Shown here: positions 34,184 to 42,548 of the stretch, in pieces
How positions within the stretch are numbered: position 1 is the stretch's first letter
Layout of the letters: each line of letters begins with the position of its first letter
Origin: Streptomyces echinatus
GTDB lineage: Bacteria > Actinomycetota > Actinomycetes > Streptomycetales > Streptomycetaceae
DNA: 64,000 nt
Assembly (NCBI RefSeq): GCF_014203595.1
Contig: NZ_JACHJK010000012.1
Span: 244,619-308,618 of the forward strand
Reading direction: 5' to 3'
Translations under genes and position numbers: made by a program
Notes under the pieces: generated by a model
Database searches by the model: none
What the model saw: the letters and a program-made list of their open reading frames with translations, nothing else
Told to the model about the DNA's origin: nothing

Positions 34184-35629
34184 TCAGTTGCCGGCGTCGT
34201 GGCTCAGCACCGACGGGCGCCGGCCCGACGGGAACGTGCTGTCACCCGGCGTCGGATAGCCCGGCTGCGTGTGCCGCGGCCGCCGGCCTCCGCCGTCGTC
34301 GCCGAGTCCGCGCGCCGGGCCCTGGCAGCCCTGGGCCACCGCGATCCCGAGCGCCACCAGCAGCGTCACCACCACGAACACGAACAGCCGCTGCCGCAGC
34401 AGCCGCGGATTGGCCGGCCGCAGCCCGAACAGCGCCGGCCGCCGCCCCGCCCGGCCGGAACCACCGCGCGGCGCGGGCCGGCCGCCGCCGGAACGCGGGC
34501 CGCCGACGCGGGGCACCGGAGTGGGACGGGCCGTACCCGCCCGGGAGGAGGCGCCGCCGCCGCGCGCACCGCTGCCGCCGCGTGAGGGCGCGCCACCACG
34601 GGACGCCATGTCACCGCGCGCGGAGACCCCGCCCCTGGACGACACCCCGCCCCGCGGCGGCGTGCCCCCGCGCGGCAGCGGCGTACCGGGGGCGGTACGC
34701 CGCTGGGTGCGCTGCTGCTCGGGGTAGGTGTCGACGAGCCGGCCGGTGGGCCGGTCCGCCTCGGCGGCGCGTGGCGCGGGCGGCCGTACGCCGTCCAGGC
34801 CCTGCGCCTCCCGGGCGGCGATCTCCTTGAGCCGCAGCGACAGCTGCAGCGTGCTGGGCCGCTCCTCGGGGTGCTTCGCCAGGCAGGCCCGGATCAGCGG
34901 GGCGAGCGCGTCCGGCACCCCGGACAGCTGCGGCTCCTCGTGCACCACCCGGTACAGCATCACCTCGGAACTGCCGTGCCCGAAGGGCGAGTCGCCGGTC
35001 GAGGCGTACGCCAGGGTCGCGCCCAGGGAGAAGACGTCGGTGGCCGGCGTGACCGCCGCGCCGCGCACCTGCTCGGGGGCGAGGAAGCCGGGGGAGCCGA
35101 CCGCGGTGCCCACATGGGTGAGCGTGGAGGCGCCGGTGGCCCAGGCGATGCCGAAGTCGATGATCCGCGGCCCCTTGGGGGACAGCAGGATGTTGGAGGG
35201 CTTCAGGTCCCGGTGCACGACACCCGCCTCGTGCACGGCGACCAGCCCCTCGGACAGGGCCGCGCCGACCGCCGCCGTGTCCGCCGCCCCGAGAGCGCCC
35301 TCGTCGGCGACCTTGTCGTGCAGGGAGGGGCCGGGCACGTACTGGGTGGCGAACCAGGGCCGCTCGGCCTCCAGGTCGGCGGCGACCAGCCGGGCCGTGC
35401 ACCCGCCCCGGATCCGCCGGGCCGCGGACACCTCGCGCGCGAACCGCGACCGGAACTCCTGGTCCTCCGCCAGGTCGGGCCGGATCACCTTCAGCGCGAC
35501 CCGCTGACCCTTCTTGTCGGAGCCGAGGTAGACCACGCCCATCCCGCCCGCGCCGAGCCGTCGGTGAAGCCTGAACGAGCCGACGACGCGCGGGTCCTCG
35601 CGCCTCAGGCGCATCATCGCCATGTTCAT
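34184..35629 (-). CDS. Membrane serine/threonine protein kinase with RGG-rich linker
   Basis: Eukaryotic-type Hanks kinase of about 481 aa. The N-terminal catalytic domain (about 10-265) has GAGGMGVVY, ALKVIRP (ATP Lys), HRDLKPSN, DFG, APEQ and ATDVFSLG. A Pro/Arg/Gly linker (about 275-390) repeats RGG about ten times, unlike usual PknB-type linkers. One membrane helix follows (FVFVVVTLLVALGIAVA, about 415-431) and a short Gly/Pro-rich extracellular tail, with no PASTA repeats. Several ATGs (35629, 35623, 35617) are possible starts. The ligand and substrates are unknown. Confidence 0.85.
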   Translation of the reverse strand: MNMAMMRLRREDPRVVGSFRLHRRLGAGGMGVVYLGSDKKGQRVALKVIRPDLAEDQEFRSRFAREVSAARRIRGGCTARLVAADLEAERPWFATQYVPGPSLHDKVADEGALGAADTAAVGAALSEGLVAVHEAGVVHRDLKPSNILLSPKGPRIIDFGIAWATGASTLTHVGTAVGSPGFLAPEQVRGAAVTPATDVFSLGATLAYASTGDSPFGHGSSEVMLYRVVHEEPQLSGVPDALAPLIRACLAKHPEERPSTLQLSLRLKEIAAREAQGLDGVRPPAPRAAEADRPTGRLVDTYPEQQRTQRRTAPGTPLPRGGTPPRGGVSSRGGVSARGDMASRGGAPSRGGSGARGGGASSRAGTARPTPVPRVGGPRSGGGRPAPRGGSGRAGRRPALFGLRPANPRLLRQRLFVFVVVTLLVALGIAVAQGCQGPARGLGDDGGGRRPRHTQPGYPTPGDSTFPSGRRPSVLSHDAGN

Positions 35630-36232
35630 CCCCGCTGCCCGGTCCCTGTGACGTGGCACAGCTTACGTTTCCACGGCCGCCTGCGCGCAGAGGCCGCGCC
35701 CTCTCGGCCGGACGGATTGTGCGGGCCGTCCGGGGGAGTTGAAACTCGGTCAGGAAGCCGTGCCTCAGGGCGACTTTGTGTGGACGGCGCGGACAACGCG
35801 TCGACAAAGCAGGGAGGTTGGGCCTCCGCGATGACCCGGCGCAGGGGTCGGTACGTCCGCCGGCCGGCGGTCGCCGACGGCCCGCGGGTCCGGGCGCGCC
35901 CCGGCCCCCGGGCCGCCTCCGGGCCCTCTCCGGAGGCCGTCGGCAGTGATCGAAGTCACTCCGTCCGGCCCGCAGGACGCTTCGGAAATGACCGGACAGA
36001 GCGGGCGGCACCTCAGGGAAGACCCCGAGACCCGGGCGCGCGTCTCCACCCAGGGGAGTAGTCCCCAGGTCATGGCTCATCCTCCGGGAGGCCCGGCAAT
36101 CGGTACGAAGGCATGACGTCCCGCGCGCGCCGCGCGCCTAGATTTGAGGTCAAGCGGCGGGTGCAGCACTCGTCCCCCGAGGTCAGGTACCCGCCGCTGT
36201 CGACAACAACCGAAACGGTCAGGAGAGGGACC
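35630..36232. other. 603-bp intergenic region before the small membrane protein gene
   Basis: GC-rich, with no supported ORF on either strand despite long random open frames. It must contain the divergent kinase promoter. Near its right end is a promoter-like TGACGT (36114-36119) and TAGATT (36139-36144), followed by an untranslated leader of about 85 bases to the small membrane gene. Confidence 0.55.
36114..36144 (+). promoter_or_regulatory. Candidate promoter of the small membrane protein gene
   Basis: TGACGT (36114-36119) and TAGATT (36139-36144), 19 bp apart. The -10 is good; the -35 and spacing are only fair. Confidence 0.4.
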
Positions 36233-36409
36233 ATGGCCCACACGGCACCGCGACGCACCGCGTTCGCCCCCCGCCGGACGGGCCGCCGCCACCCCTTGGT
36301 GGCGACGGTCATGGCCCTTCCCCTGGCGGCCCTGCTCCTGCTCGTGTTCGACGGGTGGGAGACGGTGGCCACACAGGCGTCGTCCGTGGGTGCGATGCTG
36401 GGGCGCTGA
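36233..36409 (+). CDS. 58-residue membrane protein
   Basis: A small protein with an Arg-rich N-terminus (about 1-20) and one hydrophobic helix (LVATVMALPLAALLLLVF, about 22-39), then a short polar tail. AGGAGAGGG ends two bases before the ATG. An excellent 14-bp-stem terminator lies 89 bp downstream, so this is an independent, probably well-expressed transcription unit. I do not recognise a family. It could be a regulatory micro-membrane protein. Confidence 0.65.
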   Translation: MAHTAPRRTAFAPRRTGRRHPLVATVMALPLAALLLLVFDGWETVATQASSVGAMLGR

Positions 36410-36868
36410 GCGGCGACCCCAGGCCCGGAAGAGCGGTCCGGGCGGGGACATCTATCCATGAAACCCCGTGGGGACGGGGGTGCGACGGACGGCAAATATG
36501 CCGGCGCAGCTGGGGAGCTGCGCCGGCATTGGCCGTTTCGGGCCTCGAACGGCGAGCCGGTGGCACCGTGCGCAAGGGCCGCGAGGACCGTCGCTCGCCC
36601 CCGCGCGCAGGTGGCGTGGGCCGGGCCCGGAGCCGCGGCGGGCCCGCGGGAGGGTGGGGGCCGTGGCGCGGGCAGGCGCGGCGCGGGCGCTCGCGCGGTG
36701 CCGCGCGCCCCTGAGGAGCCGCGGTCGCTCCACCCGGACGCGCGCGACGGTGCCGGACACGGCGGCGCCGGACCCCGGCCCGGCACCCCGCCGGCGCCGG
36801 CGACCGGTCCGACCCCGCCGGCCGCCCCAGTACCCTCGGCCCATCAGCCGACCCCGCCCGAGGCAGCC
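36410..36868. other. Intergenic region with terminator
   Basis: 459 bp. It holds the strong terminator at 36498-36529. The remainder is very G+C-rich; an in-frame open stretch leads into the APH-like gene from 36458, but it starts before the terminator and has no ribosome site. Nothing else is supported. Confidence 0.55.
36498..36529 (+). terminator. Strong terminator after the small membrane protein gene
   Basis: A perfect 14-bp stem (36498-36511 with 36516-36529) with a GGGG tetraloop. Confidence 0.85.
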
Positions 36869-37852
36869 TTGACCGCAGACGCAGACACCCGCCCAGGAAC
36901 CACCCTCATATCCGCCCTGACCGCCCGGGCCAGGGCCACCGCTCACCCCCACGCCCCCACCGGCCCCTGTGCCTGCGCCGACGCCCCCCTCGCGGACCGC
37001 CCCGACGCCACCGTCGTCCGGCACGCCGGCACCGTCGCCAAGGCCCACGCCCCGGACGCCGACCCCACCGCCCTGGCCCTCCGTGTCCGCGTGGCCGCCC
37101 GCCTCCCCGACGTGCTCCTGGCTCCGCTCGCTCCCGCCCCGGTGCCGCTGCGCGACCGTCTGGTGACCTTCTGGCCGTACGGCGCCCCCGTGGACCCGGA
37201 CGACCCCGACGCCGCCCCCTGGGAGTCCGCCGCCACCCTCCTCGCCCGGCTGCACCGGGCCCCCGTGCCGCCGGGCCTCCCCCCGATGCGCGGCCCCGCC
37301 AAGGCCGCCCGCGCGGTCGACCGGCTCCGCTCGGCACTGCGCGCCACACCCCACGCGCCGGCCCGCGCGGCCGCCGGTCCCGTCCTGGCGGCCTGGGCCG
37401 CCCTCCCCGGCTGGGCCGGGGCCGCCGCCCCCATGCCCGGCCCGGCCGCCCTCTGCCACGGCGATCTGCACCTCGGCCAGCTCGTGCGGCACCCGGCCCC
37501 GGACGGACCGTGGAAGCTGATCGACGTCGACGACCTCGGAGCCGGTGTGCCGGCCTGGGACCTCGCCCGCCCCGCCGCCTGGTACGCCTGCGGACTCCTC
37601 CCGCCCGACGAGTGGACCCGATTCCTGACCGCCTACCGGCGGGCCGGGGGCCCGGCCGTCCCCCCGGACGGCGACCCCTGGCCCGCCCTGGACGTCCCGG
37701 CCCGCGCGCTCACCGTGCAGACGGCCGCCCTCGCGGTCACCAAGGCCCTCGCCGCCGCCCGCCCGCTGGACGAGGTGGAGCAGGCCGTGGCCGACGCCTG
37801 CGCGCGCATGCCCGCCCTCCCCCCTCGGCGGGCGCCCGGAATCCCGGACTAG
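36869..37852 (+). CDS. Aminoglycoside phosphotransferase (APH)-family protein
   Basis: Kinase-like protein of about 327 aa. The catalytic loop CHGDLHLGQL (about 194-203) and the metal-binding IDVDDLG (about 216-222) are typical of APH/choline kinase enzymes. The N-terminal ATP-binding lobe is reduced, with GTVAKAHAP as the probable ATP lysine region. A TTG at 36869 with GAGG five bases upstream is the best start; the exact start is uncertain. Natural substrates may be sugars or small alcohols rather than antibiotics. Confidence 0.72.
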   Translation: MTADADTRPGTTLISALTARARATAHPHAPTGPCACADAPLADRPDATVVRHAGTVAKAHAPDADPTALALRVRVAARLPDVLLAPLAPAPVPLRDRLVTFWPYGAPVDPDDPDAAPWESAATLLARLHRAPVPPGLPPMRGPAKAARAVDRLRSALRATPHAPARAAAGPVLAAWAALPGWAGAAAPMPGPAALCHGDLHLGQLVRHPAPDGPWKLIDVDDLGAGVPAWDLARPAAWYACGLLPPDEWTRFLTAYRRAGGPAVPPDGDPWPALDVPARALTVQTAALAVTKALAAARPLDEVEQAVADACARMPALPPRRAPGIPD

Positions 37853-37932
37853 GCTGCAACCGCCCGGGGCCGGACGGAGTCTGTCCTGGGGAAACACGAA
37901 GCAGTACCGACCGGCGAGGAGTTGAGCCGAGC

Positions 37933-38238
37933 ATGCAGTGTCCGAAGTGCCATGCGCCGATGCACACCTACAACCGCAACGGCGTCCAGATCGAGCAGTG
38001 CAGCGGTTGCCGCGGCATCTTCCTCGACTACGGCGAGCTGGAGGCGCTGACCCGCCTGGAGTCCCAGTGGTCGCAGCCGGCCCCGCCCCCGCCCGCCGCC
38101 CCGCAGGCCTACCCCGCGGCCCCGGCCGCGCCCGCCTGGGGTGCCCCGCACGGCGGCGGCCACGGCGGCCACGGCGGTCACGGTCACTACGGCCACCAGC
38201 GCCACAAGAGCTTCGGCCACATGCTCTTCTCCAGCTGA
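37933..38238 (+). CDS. Zinc-ribbon (zf-TFIIB) protein with His/Gly-rich tail
   Basis: A 101-residue protein. The N-terminal zinc ribbon has CPKC (3-6) and CSGC (23-26) and the family hallmark RGIFLDYGELEALTR (27-41). A Pro/Ala linker (about 48-70) and a His/Gly tail (repeated GGHGGHGGHGHYGH) follow and may bind metal. Role unknown. ATG 37933 has GAGGAG about 11 bases upstream. It ends 7 bp before a very strong terminator. Confidence 0.8.
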   Translation: MQCPKCHAPMHTYNRNGVQIEQCSGCRGIFLDYGELEALTRLESQWSQPAPPPPAAPQAYPAAPAAPAWGAPHGGGHGGHGGHGHYGHQRHKSFGHMLFSS

Positions 38239-38245
38239 GCACACG

Positions 38246-38284
38246 AAGAAGCCCCCGGCCGTTCGAGACGGCCGGGGGCTTCTT
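38246..38284. terminator. Very strong bidirectional terminator
   Basis: A perfect 17-bp stem (38246-38262 with 38268-38284) with loop TCGAG. A run of A/T-containing bases on both ends suggests it works from both sides, ending the zinc-ribbon mRNA and the opposing tRNA transcript. Confidence 0.9.
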
Positions 38285-38290
38285 GCTGTG

Positions 38291-38362
38291 TGGACGATAC
38301 TGGGATTGAACCAGTGACCTCTTCCGTGTCAGGGAAGCGCTCTCCCGCTGAGCTAATCGTCC
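38291..38362 (-). tRNA. tRNA-Val (anticodon GAC), copy 1
   Basis: 72 nt on the minus strand. Acceptor GGACGAT / ATCGTCC, anticodon loop CTGACAC with GAC at 34-36, T loop GTTCAATC, discriminator A. CCA is not encoded. Reads GUC and GUU codons. Confidence 0.95.
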
Positions 38363-38391
38363 GCGGGCTGTGACCGCTGCGTCACAGGCAG

Positions 38392-38463
38392 TGCGCGATA
38401 CTGGGATTGAACCAGTGACCTCTTCCGTGTCAGGGAAGCGCTCTCCCGCTGAGCTAATCGCGC
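38392..38463 (-). tRNA. tRNA-Val (anticodon GAC), copy 2
   Basis: 72 nt. The body is identical to copy 1, but the acceptor stem is GCGCGAT / ATCGCGC, with compensatory changes in both strands. CCA is not encoded. Confidence 0.95.
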
Positions 38464-38503
38464 GGGTGGGATCTTCGAGAAGATCCAGGATCCGAGGATC
38501 CAG

Positions 38504-38575
38504 TGGACGATACTGGGATTGAACCAGTGACCTCTTCCGTGTCAGGGAAGCGCTCTCCCGCTGAGCTAATCGTCC
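38504..38575 (-). tRNA. tRNA-Val (anticodon GAC), copy 3
   Basis: 72 nt, identical to copy 1 including its acceptor stem. Lies one base from the encoded CCA of the tRNA-Cys gene, so the two are surely co-transcribed. Confidence 0.95.
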
Positions 38576-38576
38576 T

Positions 38577-38650
38577 TGGAGGTGGAGACGGGATTTGAAC
38601 CCGTGTAGACGGCTTTGCAGGCCGTTGCCTCGCCTCTCGGCCACTCCACC
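38577..38650 (-). tRNA. tRNA-Cys (anticodon GCA), CCA encoded
   Basis: 71 nt plus an encoded CCA at 38577-38579. Acceptor GGTGGAG / CTCCACC, anticodon loop CTGCAAA, and discriminator U73, the identity base of tRNA-Cys. Confidence 0.95.
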
Positions 38651-38688
38651 AGGAGTGTAGGGGATCGGGATGACCCCTTCTTCCTTCG

Positions 38689-38761
38689 AGCGGACGACGA
38701 GGCTCGAACTCGCGACCTCAACCTTGGCAAGGTTGCGCTCTACCAACTGAGCTACGTCCGC
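38689..38761 (-). tRNA. tRNA-Gly (anticodon GCC)
   Basis: 73 nt. Acceptor GCGGACG / CGTCCGC, anticodon loop TTGCCAA, discriminator U73. It is the first of five tRNAs in the minus-strand Gly-Cys-Val-Val-Val array. Confidence 0.95.
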
Positions 38762-38939
38762 TTGTCGTTTCGTTCCGCTTCCGCGTCCCGGCGACGTGTT
38801 GAACTCTAGCGGATTCCCGGGCCAGTACAAAAACGCGTTTGCGCAGCGTGCTGCGGTGCGTCCGGGGGACCCGGTGGTCAGGGCCCCCTCGGGGACATCC
38901 CGGAGCCACCTCTCGGACACCCGACCTAGACTCGGCCAT

Positions 38940-39992
38940 GTGCTCCACCACCCTCCTCTCGCCCGCTTCGGTGACCGCGTCGCCACCGGCCTCCTCGACG
39001 TCACCAGCGATCCGGCGGCCCTGGACTCCACCGGCTTCTGGGCCGTCTGCGCGGACTTCGAGGGCCGGCTGACCTGCGCCCGCTTCGCCGACGTACGGAA
39101 GGAACCGGTGCCTGCGCCGGTGCCCGGCGGCTGGCGGGGCCCGGAGCCGGGGGACTGGTCCTCCTCCCTGGACCGCGCCGCCTACACGGCGGCCGTCCGC
39201 CGCATCCGTGAGCACATCGCGGCCGGCGAGGTCTACCAGGCCAACCTCTGCCGGGTGCTCGGCGCGCCCGTCGCCCCCGGCGCCGACGTGGACGCCCTGA
39301 CCGCCCTGCTGGCCCGCGGCAACCCGGCGCCGTACGCGGGGACGATCCGGCTGCCGGAGCACGGCGTGGAGATCGCCACCGCCTCGCCCGAGCTGTTCCT
39401 GCGCCGGGACGGCCGCACGGTCGAGTCCGGCCCCATCAAGGGCACCGGGCGCACCGAGGCGGACCTCCTGCAGAAGGACTACGCCGAGAACGTGATGATC
39501 GTGGACCTGGTCCGCAACGACATCGGACGGGTCTGCGCGACCGGCAGCGTGAGCGTCCCCGACCTGTGCGCCGTGGAGAAGCACCCGGGGCTCGTCCACC
39601 TCGTCTCCACCGTGCGCGGCGAGCTGTGCGAGGGGGCCGGCTGGCCGGAGCTGCTGGCCGCGGCCTTCCCGCCCGGCTCGGTCACGGGCGCCCCCAAGTC
39701 GAGCGCCTTGCGGATCATCGAGGCGCTGGAGACGGCACCGCGCGGCCCCTACTGCGGCGGCATCGGCTGGGTGGACGCCGACCGGGGCACCGCCGAGCTG
39801 GCCGTGGGCATCCGCACCTTCTGGATCGACCGGTCCGCCGAGGGCGGGGCGACCCTGCGCTTCGGCACCGGTGCGGGCATCACCTGGGGATCCGACCCGG
39901 AGGGGGAGTGGCGGGAGACCGAGCTGAAGGCGTCCCGGCTGCTCGCGATAGCGTCGGGGACGTACGAGGAGACCGAAGGGGCGCTCACATGA
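38940..39992 (+). CDS. Chorismate-binding enzyme (PabB-like aminodeoxychorismate synthase component I)
   Basis: Chorismate-utilising enzyme of 350 aa. The TrpE/PabB core shows GEVYQANLCRV (about 95-105), SPELFLRRDG, SGPIKGTGRT (about 160-169), DLVRNDIGRVC (about 188-198) and PPGSVTGAPK with the catalytic Lys (about 240-249). Together with the overlapping downstream lyase it suggests 4-aminobenzoate synthesis for folate. It is shorter than E. coli PabB because the N-terminal domain is reduced. GTG 38940 lies seven bases after a -10-like TAGACT, so the mRNA may be leaderless. Confidence 0.82.
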   Translation: MLHHPPLARFGDRVATGLLDVTSDPAALDSTGFWAVCADFEGRLTCARFADVRKEPVPAPVPGGWRGPEPGDWSSSLDRAAYTAAVRRIREHIAAGEVYQANLCRVLGAPVAPGADVDALTALLARGNPAPYAGTIRLPEHGVEIATASPELFLRRDGRTVESGPIKGTGRTEADLLQKDYAENVMIVDLVRNDIGRVCATGSVSVPDLCAVEKHPGLVHLVSTVRGELCEGAGWPELLAAAFPPGSVTGAPKSSALRIIEALETAPRGPYCGGIGWVDADRGTAELAVGIRTFWIDRSAEGGATLRFGTGAGITWGSDPEGEWRETELKASRLLAIASGTYEETEGALT

Positions 39993-40810
39993 GGATCTGG
40001 CTGGACGGCGGGCTGCGGGAACCGGACTCGGCCCTGGTCTCCGTCTTCGATCACGGGCTGACGGTCGGCGACGGCGTCTTCGAGACGGTGAAGGCCGTGG
40101 ACGGCAGGCCGTTCGCGCTCACCCGGCACCTCGACCGGCTGACCCGCTCGGCCCACGGCCTCGGCCTGCCCGAGCCCGACCACGACGAGGTGCGCCGCGC
40201 CTGCACGGCCGTGCTGGAGGCCAACCCGATGCCGCTCGGCCGACTGCGGATCACCTACACCGGCGGCCACGGCCCGCTCGGCTCCGACCGGGGTGATCAC
40301 GGCCCGACCCTGGTCGTCGCCGTGGGCGCGACCAGCCGCCGCCCGGACACCACCTCGGTGGTGACCGTCCCCTGGACCCGCAACGAGCGGGGTGCCCTCA
40401 CCGGCCTGAAGACCACCTCCTACGCCGAGAACGTCGTGGCCCTGGCCCGTGCCCACCAACACGGAGCCTCCGAAGCGCTGTTCGGCAACACCGTCGGGCA
40501 GCTCTGCGAGGGCACCGGCTCGAACGTCTTCGTCGTCCTGGACGGCGAGATCCACACTCCGCCGGTCGCCTCCGGCTGCCTGCCCGGCATCACCCGCGCC
40601 CTGACGGCCGAGTGGACGGGCGCCAAGGAGACCGACCTGCCGCTGGACGTCCTGGACCGGGCCGACGAGGTGTTCCTGACCTCGACCCTGCGGGACGTAC
40701 AGGCCGTGCACCGCGTCGACGGCCGTGAACTGCCCGGCACTCCCGGCCCGGTGACCGCCAAGGCCATGCGGATCTTCGACGAGCACGCCGGGCGCGACCT
40801 GGACCCCTGA
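39989..40810 (+). CDS. pabC: Aminotransferase class IV, probable 4-amino-4-deoxychorismate lyase
   Basis: PLP enzyme of fold type IV, 273 aa. It starts with the hallmark LVSVFDHGLTVGDGVFETVK (about 15-34). The PLP lysine is in GLKTTSYAENV, and GTGSNVFVVLDG and FLTSTLRDVQAV follow. With the PabB-like gene it overlaps (ATGA), it would convert aminodeoxychorismate to 4-aminobenzoate and pyruvate. A D-amino-acid or branched-chain aminotransferase is the main alternative, but the pairing argues for PabC. Confidence 0.83.
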   Translation: MRIWLDGGLREPDSALVSVFDHGLTVGDGVFETVKAVDGRPFALTRHLDRLTRSAHGLGLPEPDHDEVRRACTAVLEANPMPLGRLRITYTGGHGPLGSDRGDHGPTLVVAVGATSRRPDTTSVVTVPWTRNERGALTGLKTTSYAENVVALARAHQHGASEALFGNTVGQLCEGTGSNVFVVLDGEIHTPPVASGCLPGITRALTAEWTGAKETDLPLDVLDRADEVFLTSTLRDVQAVHRVDGRELPGTPGPVTAKAMRIFDEHAGRDLDP

Positions 40811-40825
40811 GCCCCGTAAAACGGG

Positions 40826-40854
40826 CTGACGCGAGGGGGCGTCGCGGGTAGAAC
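40826..40854 (+). promoter_or_regulatory. Promoter of the tandem-GNAT gene
   Basis: CTGACG (40826-40831) and TAGAAC (40849-40854) with exactly 17 bp spacing. The ATG at 40862 lies seven bases after the -10, so the transcript is probably leaderless. A small CCCGT/ACGGG stem just upstream may end the pabC transcript. Confidence 0.65.
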
Positions 40855-40861
40855 ACCTGTG

Positions 40862-41686
40862 ATGACCACGACCCTGCGGCCGGCCGAGCCGCTCCAGCAG
40901 CACCCCGACGGGACCCGCTCCCGGCGCTTCGCGGTGTGCGTCAACAGCCGTCCCGTCGGTGAGATCCACCTCGGCACCTCGCCGAACCTCGGCGCCTCGG
41001 TGGCCCGCATCGTCGACCTGCGGATCGCCGAGCCCGACCGGAGGCGCGGCCGGGGCACCGTCGCGGCGCTCGCCGCCGAGGAGGTGGCCCGCGGCTGGGG
41101 CTGCGTTCTGGTGGAGACGGTGGTGCCCGTCGCGGCGGACGCCGCGCTGCGCCTGTTCGGCACCCTCGGCTACACCGTGCGCAACCGCGGCATGGAGAAG
41201 CGCCTCGGCGGCACTCCGCCCGAGCTGCCGCCGGACGCTCACGCGCGGCCCATGACCGGGGCCGAGTTCGACGCGTGGCACGAGGCGGAGAGCGAGCGGT
41301 ACGCGCGCACGTGGATCGACCGGGGCATCCCCGAGGCCGCGGCCCGCGCCAAGGCCCGCGACGACCACGCCCGGCTGCTGCCGCACGGGCTCGCCACCGA
41401 CGGCATGCTCTTCAGCGTGCTGGAGCAGGCGGGCGGCCCGGTGGGCACCCTGTGGGTGGCGCTGGAGGAGGCCAGGGCGTACGTGTTCGACGTGGCGACC
41501 GACGAGGCCCACCGCGGCCGGGGGCACGGCCGTACGCTCATGCTGCTGGCGGAGCGCCAGGCGATCGAGGCCGCCCGGCCGGTCCTCGGGCTCAACGTGT
41601 TCGCGGGCAACACCCCGGCCGAGCGTCTGTACACGTCACTCGGCTACGAAACGGTGACCCACTCCCTGAGCAAGCCTCTGCTCTGA
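40862..41686 (+). CDS. Tandem-domain GNAT acetyltransferase
   Basis: A 274-residue protein with two GNAT folds. The N-terminal one (about 20-115) has LRIAEPDRRRGRGTVAALAAEEV and GTLGYTVRNRGMEKRL. The C-terminal one (about 125-274) has DVATDEAHRGRGHGRTLMLLAERQA and NVFAGNTPAERLYTSLGYE. Such double-GNAT proteins resemble mycothiol synthase in layout, but the substrate here is not known. ATG 40862 is preferred because of the promoter spacing; GTG 40859 is possible. Confidence 0.8.
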   Translation: MTTTLRPAEPLQQHPDGTRSRRFAVCVNSRPVGEIHLGTSPNLGASVARIVDLRIAEPDRRRGRGTVAALAAEEVARGWGCVLVETVVPVAADAALRLFGTLGYTVRNRGMEKRLGGTPPELPPDAHARPMTGAEFDAWHEAESERYARTWIDRGIPEAAARAKARDDHARLLPHGLATDGMLFSVLEQAGGPVGTLWVALEEARAYVFDVATDEAHRGRGHGRTLMLLAERQAIEAARPVLGLNVFAGNTPAERLYTSLGYETVTHSLSKPLL

Positions 41687-41828
41687 GCGCCGGCCGGACG
41701 GGCCCGTGACGCGGCCGGCGGGGGTGCGGCCGCCGGTGCCGGTACGGGGAGGCGCCTCCGGAGTCGTAGCCGGAGCCGGGTCCGGAGCGGGCGCCGCCGG
41801 GTCCGGGAACCCCTGAAGGGTCCGGTCC

Positions 41829-42362
41829 TCAGGCCCCCTGGCCGGACCGGTCGGCGAGCAGCCGGTCCGCGATCTCCTCGATGCGCTCGCGCAGCCCCTC
41901 CTGGCTCTTGCCGCCGTCGAGGCGTTCGCCGCCGATGACGTACGTAGGGGTGCCGGTCACACCGATCGCCTTGCCCTCGGCCTGATCGGCGTCGACGACC
42001 AGGATGTGCCGGCCGTCGATCAGCGCGGTGTCGAACTCCTCGGCGTCCAGGCCGAGTTCCCCGGCGACCTCGACCAGGAGGGGTTCTCCCCGACCGTCCA
42101 GCTCGGCCACCCGCTCCAGCACGGCCTCCACGTACTCCCACCCCTTGCCCTGCTCCAGCGCCTCCTCGGCGGCCTGGGCGGCGGCGAAGGCGTGCTTGTG
42201 CTTCTCCAGCGGGAAGTGCCGCAGCCGCAGCTCCAGCCGGTCGCCGTAGCGGGCGCGCAGGGCGCGGACGTCGTCCAGGGCGGTACGGCAGTCGGGGCAC
42301 TGCAGCTCGCACCAGACGTCTAGGACGGGGGCGTCGGTGCGTGCGGGGGAGGAGTCGCTCAT
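41829..42362 (-). CDS. DsbA/FrnE-type thioredoxin-like oxidoreductase
   Basis: Thioredoxin-fold protein of 177 aa without a signal peptide, so probably cytosolic. The active site CPDC (about 21-24, within WCELQCPDC) sits at the end of strand 1, and the cis-proline loop is GVTGTPTYVIGG (about 135-146). The inserted helical domain between is typical of DsbA. Likely role: thiol-disulfide exchange or isomerisation; the partner is unknown. It is a single minus-strand gene. Confidence 0.82.
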   Translation of the reverse strand: MSDSSPARTDAPVLDVWCELQCPDCRTALDDVRALRARYGDRLELRLRHFPLEKHKHAFAAAQAAEEALEQGKGWEYVEAVLERVAELDGRGEPLLVEVAGELGLDAEEFDTALIDGRHILVVDADQAEGKAIGVTGTPTYVIGGERLDGGKSQEGLRERIEEIADRLLADRSGQGA

Positions 42363-42548
42363 GCCCTCCAGTCTTCCAGGCCGGGCGCGGGCGACCCAAT
42401 CGGGACCGCGGCCCGCGCTGCCGTCCCGGCACCGGCACCCGAGGAGGAGCCGACCCGGAGATGTCCCTGAAGTCGGGTGCGAGCGTGGCCTCACGGGGAT
42501 CCGAAGGTGCACGATGGAAGCGACCGACCGAGCCGCCAGGAGGACCGG

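Noticed and set aside
36458..36868. N-terminal extension of the APH-like protein from ATG 36458
   Set aside because: It would be translated through a strong terminator, and it has no ribosome site or family similarity.
38291..38575. The three tRNA-Val copies as a CRISPR-like repeat array
   Set aside because: The repeats are complete 72-nt tRNAs with cloverleaf pairing, not short repeats with spacers.
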